Source: Marivita sp003149565 (GTDB taxonomy: Bacteria; Pseudomonadota; Alphaproteobacteria; Rhodobacterales; Rhodobacteraceae). From it: a stretch of DNA of 64,000 nucleotides. Position 1 is the first letter of the stretch. Each line of letters starts with the position of its first letter. The DNA is taken from NCBI RefSeq assembly GCF_965216415.1, contig NZ_CBDCFU010000001.1, one strand, 5' to 3'. Below are positions 17,346 to 25,839 of the stretch, piece after piece. The notes beneath the pieces were generated by a model. The model ran no database searches. It saw only the letters and a program-made list of their open reading frames with translations, and was not told the DNA's origin. The translations under genes and the position numbers were made by a program.

Positions 17346-17539
17346 CCAGCCTGGAATGTGCCCGTTCGCGGCCTGTGGGACGTGTAATAAGGGTTATGTT
17401 ATATTTAGGAAGAAACTGACCCGACCACAGTTCGAAAAAATGCTGTCAGACCTGCCGCCTTGCATCATCGCCATGGAAGCTTGCAGCTCCGCCCACCACT
17501 GGGGACGCATGGCTCGCGCTGCCGGTCATGACGTTCGAT
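17346..17539 (+). pseudogene. IS110-family transposase remnant (N-terminal piece)
   Basis: About 45 residues (FRKKLTRPQFEKML…LPPCIIAMEAC…HHWGRMARAAGHDV) match the start of the IS110/IS1111 DEDD RuvC-like transposases (typical pattern LPPCLVGMEACGGAHHWAR). It is cut on the right by the IS6 element at 17540 and on the left by the IS30 end. Confidence 0.75.
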
Positions 17540-18355
17540 GGTGTTGTCACGTTAACTTGCCGAGCTTGCAAGTTGGCATGCCGATCGTTGATCAAGCGGC
17601 GTTTGCTGCGGATCTCCACGCCTCGAATGCTTCGAGTCGATGATAGCGGGTGGTGAGAGCGGAACGACGGCGGGCTGGTACGGAGAAGGAATTGCGGGTT
17701 GCCGATTGCATCGAGACGAAGCGTTGTAAACTACCCGGCGATCGGAAGCCCTGCATTACTCGCTCTCGTTTTCTGAAAGGCAAATGGCTATTTTCTGCAC
17801 GGTTATTCAGCCCCTTGTGTGACCAATGGTCAAGGCCACGCGCGACCTCGCGTTTCGCGGCCCCGTAGCAGCGCAGCTTGTCCGTAATGATCCTTTTGGG
17901 CACGAAGCCCCAGCGTTTTATTAGCTTGACCAAAAGCCGCTTTGCGACGCGCTTGTTTCGCCTGGATTGAAGGATTTCCTCAAGAACGACGCCGTGTTGA
18001 TCAACCGCGCGCCACAGCCAGTATGACCGGCCAGCGATCTTCACAACGACTTCGTCCAGATGCCAGACATCGCCGGGGCGCGGCTGCCGTCGCCACAGAA
18101 CGTGGGCGATCGAAGGGCCGAATTTGACGGTCCAGCGCCGGATCGTTTCATACGAAACGTCCACGCCACGTTCCAGCATCAACTCCTCAACCTCGCGCAG
18201 GCTCAAGTTGAACCGGACGTAGAGCCAGACAACATGAGCAATGATCTGAGGCGGAAAGCGGTGGCGCTCGTAGTTGATTTTCAATGTCTGCATCAAAATC
18301 CACTACGCCCAGATCAATGAGCCAGCAACTTGACGCCCGTTAATGTGACAACACC
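17540..18355 (-). mobile_element. IS6-family element (type B)
   Basis: An 816-bp element with inverted termini GGTGTTGTCACGTTAAC (17540-17556) and GGTGTTGTCACATTAAC (inverted, ending 18355). These ends differ from those of the type A copies. No 8-bp target duplication is seen (CGTTCGAT versus CGTCGAAG). Confidence 0.88.
17592..18296 (-). CDS. IS6-family transposase
   Basis: A 234-residue, full-length IS6/IS26-type DDE transposase: N-terminal zinc-finger/HTH region (FPPQIIAHVVWLYVRFNLSLREVEEL), WHLDEVVVKIAG (first Asp), IITDKLRCYG (second Asp) and NNRAENSHLPFRKRER (Glu). It appears intact. Confidence 0.93.
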   Translation of the reverse strand: MMQTLKINYERHRFPPQIIAHVVWLYVRFNLSLREVEELMLERGVDVSYETIRRWTVKFGPSIAHVLWRRQPRPGDVWHLDEVVVKIAGRSYWLWRAVDQHGVVLEEILQSRRNKRVAKRLLVKLIKRWGFVPKRIITDKLRCYGAAKREVARGLDHWSHKGLNNRAENSHLPFRKRERVMQGFRSPGSLQRFVSMQSATRNSFSVPARRRSALTTRYHRLEAFEAWRSAANAA

Positions 18356-18368
18356 CGTCGAAGTTGCA

Positions 18369-18700
18369 TTAGCCATGGTGATCACCTCCGACGACGGCTG
18401 CGAAGCGCTCGAAGCGACCACAGGCGATCGCCATCAGTTCGGGGACCCCAGTCAGATACCAGTAGGTGTCGGACACCTTGGCGTGGCCAACATAGGTCGA
18501 GAGGGCGGCCATGGCGTTGCCGATATCGGCGCCGTGCTCATGCCAAAGCTGGACGCGGCGGCAGATGAAGGTGTGGCGCAGATCATGAATGCGCGCTTGG
18601 GCGTAGGCACCACGCGCCGTCCACCCGAGTTCGCCTCGCAGTCGCTGGAACACCCAATGGACGGTCCGCGGAACCAACTCAGACCGGCATGTCACTTCTT
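18369..18700 (-). pseudogene. Tyrosine recombinase C-terminal fragment
   Basis: About 110 residues with HDLRHTF (H-x-x-R), a GHAK box and catalytic Tyr context DTYWYLTGVPELM, which is the end of a phage-type integrase. The N-terminal half is missing. The fragment lies between the IS6 type B right end and the 3' end of the histidine-kinase gene and overlaps the kinase's last codons in another frame. Confidence 0.75.
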
Positions 18701-21493
18701 CGAAGAGGCCAGGTTTTTTGACCCACTCCTGACCGCCTCTAGCAACAAACCAACGTCCAAAGGTTTGCCAAGGAAAGGTGCATTCCTCAGGGGTTCTGGA
18801 ATTTGCGCGGCGGAGTAAGCCGACATGCAAAGGAACGGCACGCCAAGTCGCTGCAATTCGACCGCCACCCGTTCGGAGGTTTCGCGGCCAAGATTGACAT
18901 CGAGGATCGCCATATCGGGACGTGCCCCGGCGATCATCTCCATCGCCCCGTCGGCGTTGTGGGCCGGACCGATCACGTCGAACCCAGCGTCGCGCAGAGC
19001 TTCGGCCACAGACAGGGCGAGCAACGGGTCATCGTCGAGCACCAGAACGCCGTTTCCGTCCACGTGGGGCGCAGAGGAGACGGACGGCGCGTCGGGTGGC
19101 GCGTCCACCGCCTCCGTGAGGCTAGCCCACGGACAGCTCAGTGACCAGACCAGCCCTTCGCTTCGGTAGTCGGCAGTGACAGTGCCCTCGAGTTGTGAGC
19201 CCAGCACGTCACCGGAAATCACGCTCCCGAAACCTTTTCGCTTGGGAGCTCGAACCGCAGGTCCGCCCTCCTCTCGCCATTGCAGGGTGAACTCTGGCGC
19301 GACATCTTCGGGACGAATTTGCCAGGTGATGTGAACGGAACCGCCATTGTTCGAAAGGGCACCGTATTTGCTCGCATTCGTGCCGAGCTCATGCAGAGCC
19401 ATACCAAGCCGCTCGGCGGCTCCCGGGAACACCGTCAATGCGGGTCCTTCGATATGGATGCGGCGATCCAGGAGATCGCCGAAATGCGCGAGTTGGGAAC
19501 GGACGAGCCGTTCCAGTTCAACGGGCGCCCAGTCCGAGAGAACGAGAATGTCTTGGTTTGCCGCTAGTGCCGCTAGCCGATCCGAGAACTTGGAGATGAA
19601 ATCGGCATGCCCTTCCCCTGTGGTACGCTGGGCGATGACGTTGATGAGCGCCAGCATATTCTTGGAGCGGTGATTGACCTCCTTAAGCAGTATGCTCACG
19701 TGGTCCTCGTGGCGCTTCCGGTCCGAAATATCGTGGAACAGGATCGCGACACGACAATCCTCGGGTTCGTCGATGCGGAAAGCGAAGACATCGAACCAGC
19801 GGTCGAGCAGCTCCGAATGCTCTTCGAACCGCGCCGGTTCGCCTGTGCGCGCGATCCCGCCATAGATTTCGTACCAGTGTTCTTCCAAGTCTGGCGCCGC
19901 CTTGCGCAGCCAAGCGCCAAGAATTTCACGCGGGAAGCCGGTGCTGTCGTAGAAGGCCGGGTTGGCTTCGACCACGCGATAGTCGACCTGACCGTCTGGC
20001 TCATCGAGCTTTACCTCGACAACGCAGAAGCCGGCGTCGATGCTCTCGAACAGTGCCTTGTAGCGTGCCTCGCTTTCCTTCAGCGCGCGGCGGGCTTGGA
20101 GCTGTTCGGTGATGACCTCGGAAAACAGGATTGCGCCCCCGATGTCGCCAGCGGCATCGTACCAGGGTGCCATCTTCCAGCGCAGCCATTCCGGCGTGCC
20201 GTCCGGCAGCGTGAAATACTCCTCCTCGGCCGAGACGGTCTCCCCCTTAATGACGCGTTCGTTTAGCCCGCGGCACCCGTCCGTAAAATTGGGGTTTACA
20301 TCGTAATACGACCGTCCGACGAGGTCGATATCGTCGGGCAGATGGTAGTCGATAACATATCTGTCGGAATAGGCGACATACCGCATGTCGCGATCGAACA
20401 TGGCGATGGCCGTCGGCGCGTGCTGGACGAAGAGTGCAAGCTGCGCCTCGCGCTCAGCTAGACGCGTTTCGGCCTGCTTGCGTTCGGTGATATCAAGCGC
20501 CGACGGCACGAGCAGGGTTACTTCGCCATTAGCGTTCCGGACTGGCGACAGGTTGAAGTCGATGGTGCGCAGGCGTCCGCCGCCGGCCGCGATCTGGGCG
20601 TCGTAGCGGACCGTCTCACCAGCCGCCGCCCGGGCGACAGCTTCCTTCACGCGCGCGACTTCGTCGGGATCGTGAAGCCACCAGGATGCATCCCAGAGGG
20701 GCATGCCGATCACGTCTTCGCGCGTAATGTCCCCCGCCTCGAGCGCTGCGCGGTTCGCCTCCCGCAGGGTTCCGTCGACGTCCAGAATGCCGACGATGCC
20801 TGCCGTTTCGTCAAGGATCAGCCTGAGCTGTGCTTCGCTTTCCCGCAGGCGTAGCTCGGCAGTCTTTAGGTCGGTCACATCGTAGTTCACCCCGACGATG
20901 CGCCGCGCGTATCCCTCGTGCTCGGAGGTGACGGTGCCTTGCCCGACGAAGTACCGCAGCGTACCGTCCGGCAGGACTACCCGGAAATCCGACTTGAAAG
21001 AAGAGACGTCGCGGATCGCGCAGTTGAACGCGTCGCGCAAGCCCGGTTCGTCGTCAGGATGTACATATTTGAAGAAGAGGTCTGGTGAGGGCGGCGTTCC
21101 GCGCTCGATCTGCATTAAGTCGTAGAGACCTTCGCTCCAGACGGTCTGTTTGTTCTCCAGGTCGACGTCCCAAACGCCGATACCGGCCGCTTTCTGGGCC
21201 AGCAGCAGCCGCTCTTCGCTGTTGCGCAGCCGTAGTTCGCTCTCCTTTCGCTCCGTGATGTCGAGTGCGGCCAAAATCCCGCGATCCGGCCGGCGTTTCC
21301 TGTCGGCAGACGCGAAATCGATGCGCTTCTGAACGCGCAGCCACCGCTGCGTGCCGTCCGGCAGGACAATCCTGTGCTCGGTATCGAGCGTTCCTCCATC
21401 CGAAGGGTCAAGCGATAACGATATCTCTTTGGCAAGCCGCTCACGGTCATCTGGATGAAAGCGTACATGAATTTCATCTCTGCTGACGGTCAC
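18692..21493 (-). CDS. Multi-PAS HWE hybrid histidine kinase, C-terminal part
   Basis: A 933-residue cytoplasmic sensor with no membrane segments. It begins in the middle of a PAS domain (residues 1-82), then has PAS domains at about 95-210, 220-338, 347-465 and 475-592. An HWE/HisKA_2 kinase core follows, with phospho-acceptor His608 (KEVNHRSKNMLALI) and N-box Asn706 (HELGTNASKYG). A C-terminal receiver domain has phospho-acceptor Asp865 (MAILDVNLG). The GTG start at 21493 overlaps the stop of the PAS gene upstream (GTGA). The split PAS suggests one original gene broken by a 1-nt deletion. The last 8-10 residues may come from the adjoining integrase fragment. Confidence 0.85.
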   Translation of the reverse strand: MTVSRDEIHVRFHPDDRERLAKEISLSLDPSDGGTLDTEHRIVLPDGTQRWLRVQKRIDFASADRKRRPDRGILAALDITERKESELRLRNSEERLLLAQKAAGIGVWDVDLENKQTVWSEGLYDLMQIERGTPPSPDLFFKYVHPDDEPGLRDAFNCAIRDVSSFKSDFRVVLPDGTLRYFVGQGTVTSEHEGYARRIVGVNYDVTDLKTAELRLRESEAQLRLILDETAGIVGILDVDGTLREANRAALEAGDITREDVIGMPLWDASWWLHDPDEVARVKEAVARAAAGETVRYDAQIAAGGGRLRTIDFNLSPVRNANGEVTLLVPSALDITERKQAETRLAEREAQLALFVQHAPTAIAMFDRDMRYVAYSDRYVIDYHLPDDIDLVGRSYYDVNPNFTDGCRGLNERVIKGETVSAEEEYFTLPDGTPEWLRWKMAPWYDAAGDIGGAILFSEVITEQLQARRALKESEARYKALFESIDAGFCVVEVKLDEPDGQVDYRVVEANPAFYDSTGFPREILGAWLRKAAPDLEEHWYEIYGGIARTGEPARFEEHSELLDRWFDVFAFRIDEPEDCRVAILFHDISDRKRHEDHVSILLKEVNHRSKNMLALINVIAQRTTGEGHADFISKFSDRLAALAANQDILVLSDWAPVELERLVRSQLAHFGDLLDRRIHIEGPALTVFPGAAERLGMALHELGTNASKYGALSNNGGSVHITWQIRPEDVAPEFTLQWREEGGPAVRAPKRKGFGSVISGDVLGSQLEGTVTADYRSEGLVWSLSCPWASLTEAVDAPPDAPSVSSAPHVDGNGVLVLDDDPLLALSVAEALRDAGFDVIGPAHNADGAMEMIAGARPDMAILDVNLGRETSERVAVELQRLGVPFLCMSAYSAAQIPEPLRNAPFLGKPLDVGLLLEAVRSGSKNLASSKK

Positions 21494-22068
21494 GGTCCTT
21501 TCCCAAAGCCGTAGAGCTGTGCCCCAACCGCATCCAGAGAAACCGTGCCTGCTTGGTAATCGATATCCGCAAGCGCAAGACCGCTGGTCCGTTGTCCGAA
21601 ATCAAACCTCTCGCGGTCCGTTAGCACGCGCGACATATCGTCGGCCCGGCCCCCGACGATCTCGGTCTCCGCATCCACGCCCGATTTTGTCATCTCCGGC
21701 AGATCGGTCACATCCATGTTGAGCCCGAAGATGCCTGTCACGCAGCCTTGCGCGTCCCGTTCGATCCGGGCGCGATCTATGACATACCGTACGCTGCGAT
21801 CGGGGCGAACAATTCGGAAACTGCGTGTATAGCTATTCGCGTCACCTGTCAGGAAGGCTTCGGTCTCTCCCTCGACTCGCAGTCGGTCGTCGGGGTGGAC
21901 GCAGGCCATGAATTCGGCCTCACACCGGGGCGCTTCGATGCGCCCGTAAAGCCGTATAAGACCCTGCGACCACTCCCGTCTGCCGCCCTCAGGTCGCCAG
22001 ACATAGCGCCCAATCCCTGGATAATCGTCCTCCGTCAGGCTTTGCAAAATATGGGTCAGAGCCGGCAT
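21490..22068 (-). CDS. PAS-domain protein, N-terminal part of split HWE kinase
   Basis: A 192-residue protein with one complete PAS_3 domain (about residues 20-130; VHPDDRLRVEGETEAF, RSVRYVIDRARIERD, GIFGLNMDVTD) followed by the first strand-helix part of a second PAS (LALADIDYQAGTVSLD, AQLYGFGKGP). The missing remainder of that PAS is the start of the downstream frame (VSRDEIHVRFHPDDRERL). One additional base after GGACC would join the frames into a protein of about 1,125 residues. It could still be made as a separate, translationally coupled sensory subunit. Confidence 0.75.
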   Translation of the reverse strand: MPALTHILQSLTEDDYPGIGRYVWRPEGGRREWSQGLIRLYGRIEAPRCEAEFMACVHPDDRLRVEGETEAFLTGDANSYTRSFRIVRPDRSVRYVIDRARIERDAQGCVTGIFGLNMDVTDLPEMTKSGVDAETEIVGGRADDMSRVLTDRERFDFGQRTSGLALADIDYQAGTVSLDAVGAQLYGFGKGP

Positions 22069-22233
22069 TCGTTTCCCTTAAATTGCGCGAATCATAACGA
22101 CCTAATGGAAACGTTAGGCACATATTTGTCGACCTTGAACAACGTTCTTCAGGTAGCTGAGCTTTTAAAGGGGTGGCGATATTCGGTCCTGAGCGCCCCT
22201 GTTCCCGATTGGGTGTTGGCGATCAACTTGAAC

Positions 22234-23043
22234 GGCTTTGTCAGGTTGTTGACGCGCGACCATACCTATGGGTGACGTCCTGTAATCAGGCGGTCAGTTT
22301 TGCGGCATAGCCAGCCCAGAGGCTGAACGCATCTGATCTCGCATGGCGATAGGATCTGGCGGATAGGGGGTGGCGTTTGGGGCGGAACAAGTTGGCGATC
22401 TGATCGTGGACGGATAGAAATCGCTGTGCTTGGCGCGGCGATTTGAAACGGCCCATGATCTTCTCGCGCCGCCGCGTGTGCCGATGGGACGCCTCGCTCC
22501 TGTTGTTTAACCCTTTGTGTTGACGATGTTCTACGCTGGGCGCGATCTGTGCCTTGGCGGCGCCATAGGATCGCAGTTTGTCCGTCACCAGGACACGGGG
22601 CTGGCCCCATCGTTTTATGAGTTTGCGGAGGAAACGGTGGGCCGCAGCCTTATTGCGCCGTGATTGGATCAGGATTTCGAGCACATCGCCTTTGGCGTCG
22701 ATGGCCCGCCAAAGCCAATGGCTCCGGCCCTTGATCCGGATCACGACTTCGTCGAGATGCCACTCATCCGCCGGCGCTGAACGGTCCCGGCGGATCTTTG
22801 CGGCAAACTGATGCCCGAACCGGTTCACCCAGTCACGGTTCGTCTCGTACCAAACTGTGACACCGCGTTCCGCCAACAGATCTTCGACGTCGCGTAGGCT
22901 CAGAGCGAACCGATGGTAGGCCCAAACGGCGTAACCAATCACACTCCGCGGAAACCGGAAGCCTTTGATCCGGGACAAATCTTCGACGTTCAGCATGACA
23001 GAGAAGTACCCAGCCGATGCGGCGTCAGCAACCTGACAAAGCC
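22234..23043 (-). mobile_element. IS6-family element (type A), intact right copy
   Basis: An 810-bp element with termini GGCTTTGTCAGGTTGTTGACG (22234-22254) and its inverted partner with one mismatch (23023-23043). It faces the inactive copy at 7223-8032. Flanking octamers (ACTTGAAC and AACGCGTA) differ, so no target duplication remains. Confidence 0.92.
22286..22996 (-). CDS. IS6-family transposase (intact)
   Basis: A 236-residue transposase when started at the ATG within the element (22996); the longer frame would begin outside the terminal repeat. It has WHLDEVVIRIKG, LVTDKLRSYG and NNRSEASHRHTRRRE as the D, D and E motifs. As the only intact type A copy in the window it could mobilise the related copies at 7223 and 44090. 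Confidence 0.93.
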   Translation of the reverse strand: MLNVEDLSRIKGFRFPRSVIGYAVWAYHRFALSLRDVEDLLAERGVTVWYETNRDWVNRFGHQFAAKIRRDRSAPADEWHLDEVVIRIKGRSHWLWRAIDAKGDVLEILIQSRRNKAAAHRFLRKLIKRWGQPRVLVTDKLRSYGAAKAQIAPSVEHRQHKGLNNRSEASHRHTRRREKIMGRFKSPRQAQRFLSVHDQIANLFRPKRHPLSARSYRHARSDAFSLWAGYAAKLTA

Positions 23044-23156
23044 AACGCGTAAGTTTCAATACGTGTTGATCAGAACGCCCGCGCTCCTTGAGGATCCGGA
23101 ATCCGTGGCCGCTCAGAGTTTGTTCCAGTTAGGCAGGACGACAATCTAGTGCCGGG

Positions 23157-24062
23157 TCAATCGGGTCGCCGGTCAGAGTAACGGGTCTCAAGATCGTAGT
23201 AGTCATTAAAGCCGACAAGGCGACGCAGCTCTTCAAACGCCAAAAGCCCCTGCGGCGGCTGACCGTCTCGCAGCGCGGCCAGCGCGTCCTGCATGGCGCG
23301 CATCGCGGCTGACATGAGAGTCAGCGGATAGGCCGCGTGGTTGTAGCCGATATCGGCCAATTGCTCTGGGGGAAGGATTGGCGTGGCACCGCCCTCGACC
23401 ATGTTGGCCATTTTCCAACCTGGCAGTTCCGAACAGATCCGGCGCATCTCGGCCTCGGAATGCGGGGCCTCGACAAACAGGATGTCAGCACCGGCTGCGT
23501 GGAACGCCTCTGCTCTGGCCAAGGCTTCGTCCAACCCGTGTCCATGGCGCGCATCTGTCCGGGCGATGATCAGAATGTCTTGCCCGCTTGCGCGGCGTGC
23601 ATCATCAGCCGCGCGAACGCGGTCGATGGCTTCGGCACGGTCGACAACCAGTTTGCCCTTGGTATGGCCGCAGCGTTTCGGCGCGACCTGATCCTCGATC
23701 ATAACTGCAGCGGCACCCGCGCGGGCGTAGCCCGCCACCGTGCGGCGCACGTTCATCGCATTGCCGTACCCGGTATCGCCATCGGCGAGAACGGGCAGTT
23801 TGGTCACCGCGCAGATGTCCCGGACCGCATCGCGCATTTCACCGTATGAGATCAGCCCGGCATCCGGCGCTCCGATGCGATGGGCCGATACGGCGAAGCC
23901 GGACATGAACATCGCGTCGAAACCGGCATCCTCGATCAGCCGCGCCGACAGCGCATCACCGCACGAGGGCGTGACGAGCAACCTGCCCGTCTCAAGCCGT
24001 GCTCGTAGCCGTGCAGCAGCGGTTTGGTGCGGCGCGGTGGTCACAGTATCCGTGGCAGCCAT
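23157..24062 (-). CDS. Isocitrate lyase/PEP mutase-family enzyme
   Basis: A 301-residue alpha/beta barrel of the isocitrate lyase-PEP mutase superfamily. It shows SCGDALSARLIEDAGFDAMF, the metal-binding LADGDTGYGNAMNV and the signature EDQVAPKRCGH, in which the CGH cysteine is the lyase catalytic residue. Likely a C-C-bond-cleaving lyase (2-methylisocitrate lyase, dimethylmalate lyase or oxaloacetate-type) in the cytoplasm. ATG 24062 is used because the frame further upstream is only the shadow of the overlapping TRAP gene; it overlaps that gene by 22 bp, so lyase and transporter are co-expressed and probably handle the same carboxylate. Confidence 0.87.
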   Translation of the reverse strand: MAATDTVTTAPHQTAAARLRARLETGRLLVTPSCGDALSARLIEDAGFDAMFMSGFAVSAHRIGAPDAGLISYGEMRDAVRDICAVTKLPVLADGDTGYGNAMNVRRTVAGYARAGAAAVMIEDQVAPKRCGHTKGKLVVDRAEAIDRVRAADDARRASGQDILIIARTDARHGHGLDEALARAEAFHAAGADILFVEAPHSEAEMRRICSELPGWKMANMVEGGATPILPPEQLADIGYNHAAYPLTLMSAAMRAMQDALAALRDGQPPQGLLAFEELRRLVGFNDYYDLETRYSDRRPD

Positions 24063-25315
24063 AGGGCGATATCCTCGATCCAGTAGATGATAAAGACGGT
24101 GGCCAGCATCATCGCAACAAAGGGAGCAGCCCCCCGCGCGACCTCGCCAAGGCTGGCGCGACCAATGGCCTGAATGACGTAGAGGTTCAACCCGACCGGT
24201 GGTGTGATCAATGCGCATTCGACCATGAGAACGAAAAAGATGCCAAACCAGATCGGGTCGATATTCAGCGCCATCACCGCTCCGGCCAGCACGGGCATCA
24301 TGATAAGCATCATGGACAGCGCCTCCATGAACAATCCCATGACAAGAAGCGCAAGGCCGACTGCGATGATAAACAGGCCCATCGTGTCGATGTTGGACGT
24401 GATGAAGGCCGAAACATCCTGTGGGATACGCCAAAGCGCGATGGCTTTGCCGAAGACCTTTGCACACGCAACGATCAACAGGATTGAAGCTGACGCACGC
24501 AGCCCGTCCATCACAGCAACTTTCAACCCGGCCAGATCAAGACTCCGGAGCACCACGAATGTCAAAAACAAAGCTCCTATGAAACCGATCGCCGAGGCTT
24601 CGGTCGGTGTAAACCAACCAGCGTAGATGCCCGCGATAACAAGGGCAGCCAACGCGATCGTCGGCAGCGCCCGTAGACCTGTGCTGCGCCGTTCGGCCCA
24701 GCTGGCTTTCGGCGTGGCGGTATAGTGCGACGAAAAACGCGCGTAGAGCATCGAGTAGCCGATGAAGAGGCCCATCAGCAACAGACCCGGCCCGATCCCG
24801 GCCATGAACAGGTCAAGGATCGAGGACTCCGTGATGACGCCGTAAACAATCAGGATGATCGAAGGCGGGATCAGGATGCCAAGTGTGCCCCCGGCCGCGA
24901 GCAATCCGAACACGAAAGATCGGGGGTATCCGCGCTTTGTCATCTCGGGAATAGCAACTGAACCGATCGTACCGGCTGTCGCCACAGAAGAACCCGAGAT
25001 CGCCGAAAACAAGCCGCAGGAGATCACTGTGGCCACCGCCAACCCACCCGGCCAATGGCCCACCCAGGCTTGCACCGCCGCGAACAAGTCGCGTCCGACA
25101 CCACCGCGGAGGAGGATGTTCGACATCAACAGAAACAGCGGCACGGCTATCAGGATGAAGCTGTCCAATGAGGACAAAAGACCAGTAGCCGCGATGCGTG
25201 GCGCAAAATCCCCCAAGATAAGCAACGCAACGCCAAGCCCGCCCAAGGCAAAGGCAACGGGCACGCCGATCAACAGCAGCACGAAGAGTGCCAACAGAAT
25301 GGATATAACAGTCAC
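24041..25315 (-). CDS. TRAP transporter large membrane subunit (DctM family)
   Basis: A 424-residue protein with about 12 hydrophobic segments and the DctM hallmarks: LLIGVPVAFALG near the start, SGSSVATAGTIGSVAIPEM, GILIPPSIILIVYG and ALITPPVGLNLYV. It is the sodium-coupled permease of a tripartite ATP-independent transporter, located 6 bp after the small subunit gene. Confidence 0.93.
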   Translation of the reverse strand: MTVISILLALFVLLLIGVPVAFALGGLGVALLILGDFAPRIAATGLLSSLDSFILIAVPLFLLMSNILLRGGVGRDLFAAVQAWVGHWPGGLAVATVISCGLFSAISGSSVATAGTIGSVAIPEMTKRGYPRSFVFGLLAAGGTLGILIPPSIILIVYGVITESSILDLFMAGIGPGLLLMGLFIGYSMLYARFSSHYTATPKASWAERRSTGLRALPTIALAALVIAGIYAGWFTPTEASAIGFIGALFLTFVVLRSLDLAGLKVAVMDGLRASASILLIVACAKVFGKAIALWRIPQDVSAFITSNIDTMGLFIIAVGLALLVMGLFMEALSMMLIMMPVLAGAVMALNIDPIWFGIFFVLMVECALITPPVGLNLYVIQAIGRASLGEVARGAAPFVAMMLATVFIIYWIEDIALWLPRIL

Positions 25316-25321
25316 TTGAGA

Positions 25322-25834
25322 TTATTCCGGTGCATGAGCGTCGGCGGGAAGCGGCGCGCCGAGCGCGCAGCGGATCAATTCTATCATAGCCTGAATGCCC
25401 AAAAGGCCGAAAGCCAATGGCACAGCGGATTGAGACCACCAAGCTGGGATGTCCAGCATGCTGCCTGAAGTGCGCCCGCGTTCAAAGGAATTGAGCGGTG
25501 CGTCTTTACCATACCAGACCAACATGCAGCAGAACGCGACGACAAACGCAAGCGCCACCAGTCGTGCTGCCCTTTGCGCACCCGGCCCCATCAATGCGGT
25601 CAACGCCGTGACGCGTATGTGCTGGTTGTGACGCAAAAGAGCCGGACCTGCGAGTAGGGTCGCAAAGATAAACATGAGCCGGGACAGTTCTTCGGCCCAG
25701 ATCGTCGGCGCATTGAAGAAATAGCGCGCAACCACCTCGAACCCGAGCATCAGTCCGATGGTAAAATAGGCCCAGCCGCAAAGCTGGGCCAAACGATCAG
25801 CAAGCCGATCGAAAAAGGACGCGATTGACTGCAT
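25322..25834 (-). CDS. TRAP transporter small membrane subunit (DctQ family)
   Basis: A 170-residue protein with four predicted membrane helices (LCGWAYFTIGLMLGFEVVARY, LMFIFATLLAGPALL and two more) and the DctQ-typical WAEELSRLMFIF motif. It links the binding protein and the large subunit. It lies 5 bp after the binding-protein gene in the order P-Q-M. Confidence 0.88.
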   Translation of the reverse strand: MQSIASFFDRLADRLAQLCGWAYFTIGLMLGFEVVARYFFNAPTIWAEELSRLMFIFATLLAGPALLRHNQHIRVTALTALMGPGAQRAARLVALAFVVAFCCMLVWYGKDAPLNSFERGRTSGSMLDIPAWWSQSAVPLAFGLLGIQAMIELIRCALGAPLPADAHAPE

Positions 25835-25839
25835 TGCGG

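Noticed and set aside
24063..24467. 135-residue N-terminal extension of the lyase gene
   Set aside because: It is the out-of-frame shadow of the DctM gene; the family N-terminus starts at 24062.
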